A DNA stretch of 64,000 nt, taken from contig JAVHJL010000009.1 in the NCBI GenBank assembly GCA_036971715.1, positions 1,178,001-1,242,000 on the forward strand, in the 5' to 3' direction. The stretch comes from Arthrobotrys musiformis (Eukaryota; Ascomycota; Orbiliomycetes; Orbiliales; Orbiliaceae). Below are positions 36,401 to 47,042 of the stretch, piece by piece. Every line of letters starts with the position of its first letter. The stretch's first letter is position 1. A model generated the notes under the pieces. That model was given only the letters and a program-made list of their open reading frames with translations. It searched no databases and was not told where the DNA came from. Made by a program: the position numbers and the translations under genes.

Positions 36401-38422
36401 AATTCTTGCGCAAGGCCAAGTGCCGTTTTTTTTTTTTTTGAGACCTGCACCTGCTGCTTGGTCGGTTGCCTCTTTATAAAGGCCGTCGGACAAGAAATTT
36501 GCTGATTCTTGGCTTTGATATTTGCAGCGGACCGAGTCGAAGGTTATGTTATTACATACGTACGAAGTAGTATTAGGTCAACAGAGTCAAGACGAGTCAA
36601 GAGTCAAGAGTCAAGCCAGATGCTATTTTATTGTCATATTGTCATCCTGTTAACATACTTTTTATGCACCGGCTCCATCGACGCTGAGTTAAGTTTAATT
36701 TAAGACTTTCCCTTCTTTCTTTCTTTTTCCTATTCAATTTTTTCTTACCCTTTTCTTCTCCTTCTTCTTTTCATACTTCCCCTCCTCCTTCTTTCTCTCT
36801 TTCTTTTGTTTCTTCAGGGTCGAAGGAAGGAAGCGCAGACGAGCATACCAATCGAATCGTATCATCATATCACGATCAGTACATGCATCAAACCAATACC
36901 TCAGTACCATTTCCAGTATTGTCATCATTCACCATTCCAGCCCAACGGAAGAAAAAAGAAAAAGGAAAAGGGATCGAAATCAGAGTCGGATTTTAGTCAA
37001 AATCGCTTTACCCGGCATAATACTGCATGCGTACTGTAGTTATTATCCAGTAAAGTCCTGACTTAGCTCGAGATAGTTAATTAACCCACCACGGTCCACC
37101 CCCAGCCAGAAGGCCAACCAGCCCAGAATCTACCTATCTCACTCCCAAGATCTGTCGTGGGAGATATAGTTTGCCGGCAGACTGGGTACCCTTCCCTTCT
37201 TTCCCGAACACCCCATTCGAATTCATTTCGATTCGACCCCCTCCGCCGACAGGATAGGATAGCTTGCTTGCTCGCTCGGACGGGACTGGACAAGGCCACT
37301 CGCTGCATCTCGAACTTCCAGATCATCCCATAACATCCTGGGATTCGATTAATTCTCCATTCGAGACTTTTTCTTTAAGATTTTTTTTTTTTTGTTTCCA
37401 ACAGGAAGAGCTTAACTGCTTACAATCACTCGCCCTGCGCCGGGAGCTCTAAAAAAAGACGCTTTGACATATCAAACGCCCGTGGATTAGCGGCTGGCCG
37501 GCTCTTGGATTCGATCTCCCTCTCTCTCTTTCTCTCTTTGCGGTACATACATGGTAATTCCTCCCACAAACCACAAATACCTGTTCGCTCCTGGCCCTGG
37601 ATCGAGCAGCCAACATTCCTCGCTTTGAGATTTTTACCGTGCAGCAGCAGTTGCAGCAGTTGCAGCAGCTTGGTCGTTAGCTCGTCGTCGTTCGTGGTGT
37701 TGCTTTTTATCTCTCCGCGGTGCATTTTCACCCTCACAGCGACCACTGTCACTGCAGCACAATTGTTCGCTGCGTGCTGCTACCAGGTTTTGCTCCAACG
37801 CTTTCTTGCCCACCACTTCCACCTCCAAATCCGCAACCACTCCACATCCACATCCACATCCACATCAACCGACACCCCCCATCTAGACCCTCTCTGGAGA
37901 TATTCCGTATAAACCTCTCCACCCCAGCCGGAAGTATATAATCCAGCCTTCATTTCCCCTGGATTGGACCTACCAAAGTCGAGCCGTTGAACGAGGTCAG
38001 ACTCCTTCCACCCCGGTCAGGTGCCCCAGCTACAGTTTTCAACATTGGCGGGAGGCTCCAAAATCGATCTAGGTAAGCACACCGTGAGCCACAGACCGGC
38101 ATTTCCTTCCCTATAATCCTAATTACCATTTTTCCCACCTGTTTCTCTGCATGGCTCCCACATGTCCAGCATCATCACTTTAACCTTCCGAGTTTTTCCA
38201 TACTACGCAAGATATATCTATCTGGCTGGGCCGGCGTTAAAAAACGCTGGTTGTCAGGATCTGGAATCCCAGCTGCTTTACTTTTTTAGAGCACGAATGC
38301 ACCAATTAACTGCCTCCTCCCACTAACACCAGAATTACTTTAGATCTCACCATTTTACTGTTTTCAATTTCCCGCCAAAGCTGATTGCACATCGCCGGTA
38401 TACCTACTCGGAGGCAGCGACG
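33469..38422. other. 5 kb upstream region of the WOPR gene
   Basis: No coding gene is supported. It holds a 26-base oligo-A run (34309-34334), a TTTTA tract near 35568-35592, and from about 37500 a pyrimidine-rich stretch that looks like a long transcribed leader with several short upstream ATG frames. Long upstream regions are known for WOPR master regulators (for example WOR1 of Candida), so much of this may be control sequence. Confidence 0.5.
34309..34334. repeat. oligo-A run of 26
   Basis: Twenty-six A in a row in the spacer before the WOPR gene. It could be the tail of an old retroposed sequence, but no target-site duplication or coding remnant is visible. Confidence 0.85.
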
Positions 38423-39763
38423 ATGGAGACATACCATGGGCTGGTTCGCTCGCCTATGGATGCGATAATACTGTTCGAAGCATGCAGACAAGGACTCCTC
38501 CCACGGGTCCAACGCCGGTTATCGGAGAAAGAGCGGCAAAGCATAAAATCCGGCAGCATCTTCGTTTGGGATGAACGAGAAGCCGGCATGCGAAGGTGGA
38601 CCGATGGGAAATCGTGGAGTGCGAGTAGGGTTTCTGGGAGCTTTCTGTGTTATCGCGAGATGGAAGGGAAGCGGGGTGGGGGTTCCACTTTCCCTTCGAT
38701 GCCCCCAACCCAAAACGGAAAGTCTCCGGATCATGGTAGTGACAGCGATTCGGACAACCGCGATGGGCTGGCTGAAGGATATCGATATAAGCCGGACGGG
38801 CTAATGAAGCAGTCGTTCAGCATTACCACCTCGACCAATCAGAAGCTTCATTTGATCAGCTACTACGCACGATCCCAGAACATGGGAGAATTGAAGCAAC
38901 CTTCGACGGACCCACAGTTGAAGCACATCATACCTCAGCCTGGAGTGTACCCAGAGCAAACATTATCGGACCCAACTCCACAACCAGGCTTGCATCAAGC
39001 TTTGACTATGCCTCCCGGACAGGCTCCCATGGTTGTCGCGGCTCCCAGATCAATGCTTCCATCGCCATACTCAAGCGCTCAAACTCCTACGCAGCCACCT
39101 CACGCCCCCCCAGAAATGCAGCCTCCGCAGTTACCCGCCGTTCCCCACTTACAAGGTTTCGGTGCGGTATCGGCACATGCACCTAGTCCATACGGCTGGC
39201 CACCAAGTCCAATATCTACACCGCCGGCGAACAATTTCGCACAGAGTAACGGATATCCCGCCCAAGGTCTTCCAGCTCCTTTGACAAGCCCTCCTCCAGC
39301 AAACACAGCAGTCACAAAAGGACCCTACGATCCGACATTAGGTGCGCCAGGTGGATACGGTATGATGGGGTCGCCGCTACACTACGAGCAGGCACATCCA
39401 ACTTTGCAACCCCTTCAACCCTTGCAATCCCCGCATCCTCACCGGCCTTCAATACCTTCGTCGATACATCTACATCCTCCACAGACATCGCCAGGTATCG
39501 CGAATTTCCACCATGGTCCATTGCCATTACTACCGCCGGAGAGTTCCCGATATTCCTCACCAGCTTCGAGCGCCGCCGCCGGTTATCCAAGTCGAACACC
39601 ACCACGACCAGCAGATCCATGGGAACCACCACCGCCAATCCTCAGCCCTGTTGAGGGAACCGCTGCTTCCCTGGACGTACAAGATATTCCAAACGAGAAG
39701 CTTGGATTTGGAGAAGACGCAAGAGCTCTCAGACAGCTTGATAAGACCTTTATGAGAGTTTAA
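38423..39763 (+). CDS. WOPR-family transcription regulator, Gti1/Pac2 type
   Basis: DNA-binding regulator of morphology, development or nutrient response. Single exon, 446 residues. The two halves of the WOPR box are clear. The first starts at the N-terminus (METYHGLVRSPMDAIILFEA) and includes SGSIFVWDEREAGMRRWTDG and SWSASRVSGSFLCYREME. The second is YRYKPDGLMKQSFSITTST followed by LHLISYYA. RRWTDGK with Thr60 corresponds to the phosphorylatable site noted in other WOPR proteins. The spacer between the halves is short and acidic (DHGSDSDSDNRDG). The remaining 290 residues are Pro/Gln/Ser-rich and disordered, as usual for an activation region. The N-terminus resembles the Pac2 branch (negative regulator of sexual development in fission yeast) more than Wor1/Ryp1/Sge1. 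Confidence 0.93.
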   Translation: METYHGLVRSPMDAIILFEACRQGLLPRVQRRLSEKERQSIKSGSIFVWDEREAGMRRWTDGKSWSASRVSGSFLCYREMEGKRGGGSTFPSMPPTQNGKSPDHGSDSDSDNRDGLAEGYRYKPDGLMKQSFSITTSTNQKLHLISYYARSQNMGELKQPSTDPQLKHIIPQPGVYPEQTLSDPTPQPGLHQALTMPPGQAPMVVAAPRSMLPSPYSSAQTPTQPPHAPPEMQPPQLPAVPHLQGFGAVSAHAPSPYGWPPSPISTPPANNFAQSNGYPAQGLPAPLTSPPPANTAVTKGPYDPTLGAPGGYGMMGSPLHYEQAHPTLQPLQPLQSPHPHRPSIPSSIHLHPPQTSPGIANFHHGPLPLLPPESSRYSSPASSAAAGYPSRTPPRPADPWEPPPPILSPVEGTAASLDVQDIPNEKLGFGEDARALRQLDKTFMRV

Positions 39764-41745
39764 TCGGCGGGAGGTCAACAGCTACTTAACGGTTTTCTTT
39801 ACTTTGTTTTCTCGTGTGATTTTCGTTTACTTTCGGGATGCGCTTTCTTATTATTTTTCTTTTTTTGGTTGTACCTCCTTGAATGCGACGGAATAATTGA
39901 ACGGTAGGATCGATGGAGGAGGGTGGCAATCTGCTCGGGTATGATGCCTACTCGAGATAGTTTCTGCTTTTATTATCCGGTCAGCGTGCAAATGGCGTTT
40001 TGTTTGATACACGATTTCTCTCGTCTTCTCTTTGTTCCCCATTCCCAATTTTTCTTTTGTCAATGGTTCAAGCTAATATATCATGGTGAAATTCCTTTTT
40101 TCCTCTTTTCATTCTACCACGGCTCGGATCAGTTGTTTCATAATTTTCGGATTGTTCTTCTATCTTTCCTTTTCTTTTTCCTTTTCTTTTTGCTGATTCT
40201 AAAGGGCGTATAGCTTCTCTTTTTTCCCTTTCTTTCCTCTCTCTATATCGGTGTTTCCTACAATAGCACCTGTCTACCTACGAACTCCACTACCTCTACT
40301 ATTCGCTGTTTTGTTTATACCTCTCTTAAGTTTAATTCTTATGGCCGCCTAACAATAGGGAGATATGTTTTTTTCCTCTTTTCTCCTAACTCGGTGTACT
40401 TTGTTCCTCAAGTAACTTTATAAATTGAGACTTTTTTTTTTAAACGGGAGGCCTGATTTATTTTTTTTATATACACGGTCCTCCCATGGTTGTGATGTCT
40501 GTTTTTTGTCTCCTTTATTATTTCTTTTTTAAAAAAGGGTTTCTTTTATAAAATTCTATATCATTATTATTATTTCTTGGTTGCATTCCGTACGATTGTT
40601 TTATGGCTGGATATGGCTGGGCGGGTCCTGTGACGGGTTTTCCTCGTGGCATCTTTCGATTCGAGTATTCTTCGAGATATATGAATGTGGATATGGATAT
40701 TGGATATTGATGGATGGATGGGACAAGGCTGCAGGGCTGGACCGCGAGACCAGGCTAGACCATGCTGATGATTATACTAGCCCCCTACGCACGTTCGTCG
40801 GTTGAGGCTCTTCGGTTGTTATCCTTTTTTTCTTAAATTTTGTGCTTTTTCTTTTTTGCTTGTCTGATATAGTATTTTATATAAGGTACTTTTGGGGCGG
40901 GGATATATGATTATACTTCTTTCTATAGCTTTTTCAAGCCTTTTTCTTTTGTGAGGGTTCGTAATGGGTGAAGTAGTTCGGAGTATATGGGGGGAAAGGG
41001 AGTAGGAAAGAAACCGTGATTCCGCCCAAGTAGATCAAGTATCACCGTTATTTCGTACCTCCTGGCATCTAGTCCGATAACACTGGTGGTTTCCCCCCAT
41101 GTGATGCTGGGATACGTTGTGTTGGACCCTGTCGCTCGAAGAGGGGAGGTCTTGGTTACGTCTCCTGGTTACTGAGCTTAGCCCCAGATTGGGAGCCCCT
41201 AATATCCCAACCTGTGGCGGCTGCAGCTGCCCAGAGAATTTGGGTGGGTTATAACTTTAACCTTACGCAACCACGACTTTCTTACCATCGCCATCATCAT
41301 CGGTCGTCGTCATCATCGACAGTTACGCTGCATCATCTATTCTTACTGCTACTACGACTGCTTCTCGGTGGTTTCTGGAAGGGAGTTTGACTGGATATTG
41401 GGAGGACGAGGAAAGGGGGTGGTATAAACGTATCCTTTACAGACCTTCCGTTTCGACGGTTAGGTAATTTTTTTGAGAGAGATTTTGGGGAGGTAGTTTT
41501 GGTGGTGTTTTTCTTGGTTGTTTGGGGTTTTTTGGGTGGATATTCGATCGGAACAGATACACCTTTTGCATCGCATACGACGTACGAACTACGCTGCGGA
41601 TAACGCAAGACCGACGGATATAAACGAATCGCGGATGTGTTTATGAGATCACATACCCTCCGAACCGACAAATCTCCCATCTAAATCCACAAAATACCCG
41701 GGGAGGAATAAAGCAGAAAGGGAAAAGGAAAATAAAGAACCAACA
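39764..41745. other. intergenic spacer WOPR/SYS1
   Basis: 2 kb, T-rich on the plus strand in the left 1.2 kb (probable 3' flank of the WOPR gene), then mixed sequence. Open frames are T-rich artefacts. No gene is seen. Confidence 0.5.
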
Positions 41746-42368
41746 ATGGCCCGGCGCCGTCGCGTCCGTCCCGCGTCCGCCCTCGAGTCGTTATCTCCGC
41801 TCTGGATCCTCTCACAGATTATTTTGCTACAGACGGCATTCTACGCCGTTGCCGCCGTATTATTCCTCTTCACGACGTTAGTTTTGGGATCGACGTTTTC
41901 GTTGGATCTGGTGTTTTCGTGGGTTCCGTTGCAGGCTGATAATGCTGTCGGGTGGACGCTGGCGTTGGTGTGGATTTGTAATTGTTTGACGAAGTATGCT
42001 TCCCTTCCCTTCCTCCCAGATGTTATGGATTAGGTGCTAATGGTGGGGATAGTGTGGTATCGATAACGCTCATCGTCATCCGGACGAAATTCGTGCTGGA
42101 CTTCGCGTTGACGGTGTATTTTATACATTTGATGATAACGTCGCTATACTCGCATTCGCTGCCGTCGAGTTGGTTGTGGTGGGTTGTTCAGATCGGGGGG
42201 AGTTTGATTACGATTTCTTTGGCGTCGTGGTTATGTCAGAAGCGGGAGCTGAGGCCGTTGAATTGGGGCGGTGGGACGGCGAGGGGGAGGAGTAGGGGGA
42301 GGAATGGGAGGGAGGAGGGGAGGGGGCATGAGATGGTGCCGTTGAAGGGGGATCAGGAGGTTCCGTGA
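41746..42368 (+). CDS. SYS1: Golgi membrane protein Sys1
   Basis: Integral membrane protein of the late Golgi that recruits the Arf-like GTPase Arl3 (ARFRP1 in animals) and so supports golgin tethering and endosome-Golgi traffic. Exons are 41746-41993 and 42053-42368, 187 residues. The conserved N-terminus SALESLSPLWILSQIILLQ is followed by four hydrophobic segments: AVAAVLFLFTTLVLG, AVGWTLALVWICNC, FVLDFALTVYFIHLMITSLY and WVVQIGGSLITISLASWL. The family motifs FSWVPLQADNAVGW and LDFALT are present, and the tail is Gly/Arg-rich and cytosolic. The intron, with branch site GCTAAT, interrupts between segments two and three. It runs tail to tail with the UsgS-like gene. Confidence 0.92.
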
Positions 42369-42791
42369 TTGTTTTTTGGGGGGTGTGTATGATTATTGGT
42401 TGGGTTTGGTTTATTGCGGGGGGTTCATGGCAGGCGTTTTTGCTCTTTGCAGTCGAACTTTTGATGGAGGATTGGGGTGGTATTGATTGGTAATGATGTG
42501 GGATTGGTAGATGGTCTCACGGAATACTCGTTCCTGCTGCAGCGGTACCGGTTCTTGTTTATAGATTTTTTGTTTTACATATTTGTCTGGCTTTGAGATG
42601 CATTTTTAATGGAAAGGGTTAAAAAAATGGACATATTCAACTTTGCTATCAAGACTAATGATATGATACTCCAGAGACTCCAGTCCTTCCCGATGCCGCT
42701 TTTTGTTTGAACAATATGATTTTTTTTGTTACACATATACACCCCCCTCATCTTCTCCACTTGCACACCCTCTCTTAAAGAAACGGTCGAT
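42369..42791. other. convergent spacer SYS1/UsgS-like
   Basis: 423 bp between two convergent genes, T/G-rich on the left. No gene is seen. Confidence 0.5.
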
Positions 42792-44158
42792 TCAAGCCTT
42801 CCTCTTCTTCTCCTTAACCTCATCGATAACCCTCCCAACCTTCTTATCCAAATCCCTCAACGGCAGCGTCACAAACTCCGCTTTATTCCTCCACTCGGCC
42901 TGCACCTCCGCATACGCCTCTATTTCCTCCCTCCCACCTTGTCCGGGCGCAGGAGGTGGGTCCGTGATCTTTGTGATCAAATATGCGGTACTCGCCTCCG
43001 CGATTCCATAGATCAATATCCCCAACATCGGGATCCTGAGGAATGCGTAGAAGCCAATACCGAAGCCCAATAACAGCCCCTGTCGCTCTCTATACCACTT
43101 CTTCTTCTGCGCCGGGGTGAAGGGTATACGGGAGAAATAGGGTTCTAGGAGGGTTCTGACCAAAGATCTGGAGGCGTGGTAGGCTTGTAGATATATGACC
43201 ATGTGTTTACGGGGCACGAAGAGGCCGGTGAGGAAGATTGCGAGGGCGGGGCCGATGCCGACGGTTGGGTGGATGGACCAGGCGCTCGCGGCGGGGAGGA
43301 CGAGGAAGCCGGCGAAGGGGAGGAGGGAGGAGAGGTAGATTATCAGGGAGATTAGGCCCTTTTTTAGCATTTGTTTTATGAAGTGGGATTGTTTCTGGGC
43401 GATTGCGGCGGCGAGTTTTGAGGTTTTGGATTGGGGTTGTGAGGAGGATGAGGAGGGGTGTTTTGAGGAGGAGTGTTTGGGGTAGAGGAGGAGGTTTTGG
43501 TGGTATGGCGGACGGAGGGTGGAGGGGTTGTCGTTTTGGTGTTTTTGGAGGTATGTTTGGTCGACCCAGGAGAGGGATTCCATGAACATGTCGTCGAGGG
43601 CATCCCGTTGGAGCCTTATGGTCAGCGTCATGAGGAAGAAGGGGATCTGGAGGACGTTCTTCTCGAGGAACTGGAGGCCCTTTATGATCCAGTCGTCCCA
43701 CGATTGGGTTTTCAGGTCGACGAAGAGGCCGCTGAAGGAGAGCAGGATTTTGACACCGAATATCTGGTTATTTCATATATCATATCAGTATGTGGTTTTA
43801 CAATGCATGAATGTATGTGATATGGGGGGGGTGTATAATATATGACATACGGGCAGGTCCACGATGAGCTTGAGGAGGAGGCCGGCAGCAACCGCCAGAG
43901 CGGCCCTTTTGTAATGCGTGCTGCGGAAGAGATGGGGGTTCTGCAGGGCGCGGTAGGCTAATTACATCATAAACCATCAGTTGAAGTCCTTGAAGTATAT
44001 CTACAGATATCAGATATAGGTATAATTTATGTATGAGGGGACGTACCACCGACGACGGTCAGCTGGGCGCCGCGCAGGATGAGGCCGGGATCGAAGCTCT
44101 GCAGGGAGTTGATGGCCTTCTGCTTGAAGACCTCCGGGGTCATCGTCGTCTTGGACAT
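42792..44158 (-). CDS. multi-pass membrane protein, UsgS-like
   Basis: Exons on the minus strand are 44158-44047, 43957-43851 and 43763-42792, 396 residues. The start MSKTTMTPEVFKQKAINSLQ leads into helices AALAVAAGLLLKLIVDL and FGVKILLSFSGLF. The protein continues with NVLQIPFFLMTLTIRL, a Ser/Pro/Gln-rich loop, and further hydrophobic stretches GLISLIIYLSSLLPFAGFLV, GIGPALAIFLTGLFV and LLGFGIGFYAFLRIPMLGIL. It ends in a charged helix (RDLDKKVGRVIDEVKEKKRK). I recall this layout from the fungal proteins annotated as transmembrane protein UsgS, related to the EI24-like fold; its function is not established. Phases of both introns agree with the reading frame. It is divergent from the coiled-coil gene at 44825. 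Confidence 0.82.
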
Positions 44159-44824
44159 CTTTGTCGTTTTTCACTCTGCTGGTGGTTGTAGATGCCAAAT
44201 ATACATCGCGTGCCCAGCCGTGGTTTATATACGTAATTCGGGACTCGGATGCCGCATCAATCTCAGCCTCATCGTTCCGTCGGGAAAGTGACAGCCGCAT
44301 CTTCTCGCTAAGCTCAAAACACCGCTAAATATTCAACGATTGTCTTGTGTACCCCAGATTGTTTCGGCAAAAAAGCATCCTAGTTTATTTTGCATCGGCT
44401 CCCTGCATGAACACATCGCGACTTCGAGTTGATTGCTATGATACATTCCTAGCGAGTTTCGGCACTTTGGTTGTAAAAACGTAGAAAAGACTATAGAATT
44501 TACAATAGCCTTAATAAACATATTTCTTTCCCGCGTGCACAGCAGCCACTAAGTTCTATAGACAGTGCAATTATAATATTAGCTGTCTATAAACCCTTTT
44601 TCCTTTGTTGCTCTGTGCCGTCCGGTTCGATGGGGACGCACTTGCAGTTATATTGGTCCGAGACAGCCGTTATAAATATCTATTAATATTATTGCGCGCG
44701 TTGCAAAGAAATAAAATTTTTTTATAAAGTTTACCATCAACCATCATCATCAACCATCAACCATCAACCATTAACCATCAACCATCAACCATCAATCATC
44801 AACTATCAACCATCAACCATCAAT
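44159..44824. other. divergent spacer, UsgS-like / coiled-coil gene
   Basis: 666 bp, AT-rich, ending in a heptamer tandem repeat that runs up to the start codon of the next gene. No coding gene is seen. Confidence 0.55.
44733..44823 (+). repeat. (AACCATC)n heptamer tandem repeat
   Basis: About twelve units of AACCATC with a few CAT insertions and single substitutions. The array stops one base before the start codon of the coiled-coil gene, so it forms the immediate 5' leader, free of G. Confidence 0.9.
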
Positions 44825-45726
44825 ATGATGTCCCGAGTAAGTTCCAAGCACTGGATCCCAGACCCGTATAATTAAAACCAACTAACATACACTTTTAAGA
44901 CCTTAACCTCGCATTTCCCCGCCTCTCTGCGCCGCCTCCCTCGCCTGACCTCCCTGCCGGCATCCCGCGCCTCCTCCTCGTCTCGCCTGCTCTTTGCCTC
45001 GCGCCCGCCCTCTGGCCTGCCTTCTGGCTCCTCTGGCTCCTCTGGCTCTCCTGGCTCCTCTGGCTCCTCTGGCTCTTCTGGCTCCTCTGGCTCCTCTGGC
45101 TCCTCTGGCTCCTCTGGCTCCTCTGGCTCTTCTGGCCTGCCTTCTGGCTCCTCTGGCTCCTCTGGCCTGCCTTCTGGCTCCTCTGGCTCCTCTGGCTCTC
45201 CTGGCTCTTCTGGCTCCTCTGGCTCTTCTGGCTCCTCTGGCTCCTCTGGCTCCTCTGGCTCTTCTGACTCTGGCTCTTCTGGCTCCGACCCCGGCTCTGG
45301 CTCCTCATTCGGTGACTGGCTCGACTGGGCGGTAAGAACTTTTAATCCCAAATTCGATTTTTGCACGCTTGACTAATCTTATCTTTATTAGCAAACCGGT
45401 GGGAGGCTGCTCCAAGGGGGGTTCATGCTGGTAATTCTATATCAATTTAATATTTAGAGACTTATAAACAGTCGAATGCTAATTTTCTCTCTTCGCACCA
45501 GGTTGGGTTACAAGCCTACTGGATATTGGACAACAAGATTGGTCAATTGGACAACAAGATTGGTCAAGTGGACGGGAGAGTTAGTCGAGTGGATGAGAGG
45601 ATTAGTCAAGTGGAGACCAATCTCCGCAAATCTATAGACGAGGTAAAGGGATCGTTGGCGGAGGTGGAGGTGGGGGTCAAGACCTTGTTGGGGTTAGCTG
45701 CGGCGGATAAGAATCGTCGTTGGTAG
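44825..45726 (+). CDS. repeat-rich coiled-coil protein with mitochondrial-type leader, unknown
   Basis: Exons are 44825-44836 (12 bp), 44900-45331, 45392-45430 (39 bp) and 45502-45726, all phase 0, 235 residues. I do not recognise the family. Residues 1-45 are rich in Arg, Ser and Leu with no acidic residue (SHFPASLRRLPRLTSLPASR, SSSSRLLFASRPP), like a mitochondrial presequence. A tandem of Ser-Gly-Ser tripeptides about 85 residues long follows, then SSFGDWLDWA, a short hydrophobic part (GGFMLVGLQAYWIL), and heptad repeats DNKIGQLDNKIGQVDGRV and VDERISQVETNLRKSIDEV forming a parallel coiled coil. Choice of strand rests on four matching exons with proper donors (GTAAGT, GTAAGA), an ACTAAC branch site and the C-terminal heptads. 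Antisense frames in the repeat are longer but have no splice support. Confidence 0.72.
45007..45270 (+). repeat. 9-bp tandem repeat coding for Ser-Gly-Ser
   Basis: About 28 units of TCTGGCTCC with single changes and two or three CTGCCT interruptions, inside exon 2 of the coiled-coil gene. All six frames stay open through it, so long antisense frames rich in Glu-Pro or Arg-Ser-Gln appear. Confidence 0.9.
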
Positions 45727-45741
45727 TGTTGCTTAATTCAT

Positions 45742-45806
45742 GGGCGTATGCGGGTTTTGGCCGCATATGTAAGCGAGGAGGGGTGGGGCCTCGTTTTTTT
45801 TTTTTT
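45742..45806 (+). repeat. duplicated two-hairpin, oligo-T element, copy 1
   Basis: The element starts GGGCGTATGC. Stem 1 is TATGCGG/CCGCATA (45747-45753 with 45761-45767). Stem 2 is CGAGG/CCTCG (45774-45778 with 45789-45793) around a G-rich loop, and a run of 13 T follows at once. It begins 15 bp after the stop codon of the coiled-coil gene. The layout is like an RNA polymerase III or intrinsic-type terminator, or a small RNA 3' end. Confidence 0.7.
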
Positions 45807-45900
45807 CCTACAGGACGTTTTTTCTCTACAGGACGTTTTTCTTTACATTGTGTTTTTCTTCACAGGTGTTCTTTCTCTACAAGCGCGTTCTTTCTACACA
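45807..45900 (+). repeat. degenerate 17-bp tandem repeat
   Basis: Five or six imperfect units of ACAGGACGTTTTTCTCT lie between the two hairpin elements. Each unit begins with ACA and ends in a pyrimidine-rich part, so the array also offers several (Y)nACAG splice-acceptor-like sites. Confidence 0.65.
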
Positions 45901-45967
45901 GGGCGTATGCAGGTTTTTGGCTGCATACAAAAGAGAGGAGGGGCGGGGCCTCTTTTTTTTTTTTTTT
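45901..45967 (+). repeat. duplicated two-hairpin, oligo-T element, copy 2
   Basis: Same layout as copy 1, 159 bp downstream. Stem 1 is GTATGCAG/CTGCATAC (45905-45912 with 45921-45928). Stem 2 is AGAGG/CCTCT (45934-45938 with 45949-45953), then 14 more T. Both stems differ from copy 1 by paired changes that keep the pairing. Confidence 0.7.
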
Positions 45968-47042
45968 CCTTTTTTTACTAGAGAAAATGGAATAATTTAA
46001 TGAGAACTGAACTGGTAAAAGTGGAAATTTTATTGCGTGACCAAAGAGGCTCTTTTCGTTTCATCAATGTCCGATAGCACCGCCAGCCGACTCTATTTCT
46101 CAACATTATATAGGTAGGCACCAAAAAGTTTAGCATCAGTATATTGTGGAGTTTCGAGGGAGGTTGAAAAGTCCTAAAACGAAGCGAGTGACGTCTGGAA
46201 ACAACCTCGTGTTTAGAAGTATATAGTATACAGCCCAATTTGGCGCGGGTAAGGGGGATAATGTAGCCATCAAAAGATTAAATCGTGGTGGTGGTGTTTT
46301 TGTATGTATATGTATTAGGTAAGCCCTCACAAAACTACTACCACTACTATAAAAATATAGCCAGTCGAGCATGGGACCCAATATCTTCGTGATTTCAAAC
46401 ATACAATTCCGAAGAAAATATCTGTAGATGTGTATATGTCAAGTATATATTATATGTACTTCGAACTCCGGGTTTCGGGCTTCGCGGATCAGATGTGGTT
46501 TGGCGGCCCTTTCGCTTAGCCTTCTGCCGAAAGAAAAAATATCCAACCAAGGCGAAAAATCCCACCATCCCACCTTTCGGACTGTCTGTAGTAGTAGGTA
46601 ATATACTTCCAGGTACCTCTCGTATGTACATCCCCATTGCCATTATCCCCGACCTCTGGAAACCTGACTAATTCTAAACCAGACCCAGGGCGTCGTTTGC
46701 TAATCCGATTGCCGTGAAACGAAGCAGAAGAAGAAGGATTGAAGAGCTCGTTTGGAGAAAAAAAAAAAAGGCGGGCCATGCGGGTATCGGACAAACCGCT
46801 TCGATTAGAGCTACTGCCACTACCATTACTACTACTGCTATCACGACTACTTCACTCGTTTCGTAAGGGTACCTGAGAACTTAACTCTCGGATTGGGATT
46901 GCTTGGAGGCACTGGGGTTGAGCCTTCGGGATACACTGGTCGGGTAATCACAAGGAACCGGCACCACATTCGCTGCGCTTCCCGGATATATTCGATACTC
47001 AACATTGATATTCGATATCGGTATCGACACCTCTCAAAAGGC

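Larger units (their letters stand above)
45727..47042. other. spacer with duplicated hairpin element
   Basis: Between the coiled-coil gene and COQ1. The first 240 bp hold two copies of a hairpin/oligo-T element with a degenerate 17-bp tandem between them. The remainder (45970-47042) is mixed sequence with no supported gene. Confidence 0.6.

Noticed and set aside
44872..45366. 164-codon minus-strand Glu/Pro-rich frame
   Set aside because: Arises from the 9-bp repeat; the plus strand has four phase-matched exons, a branch site and a coiled coil.
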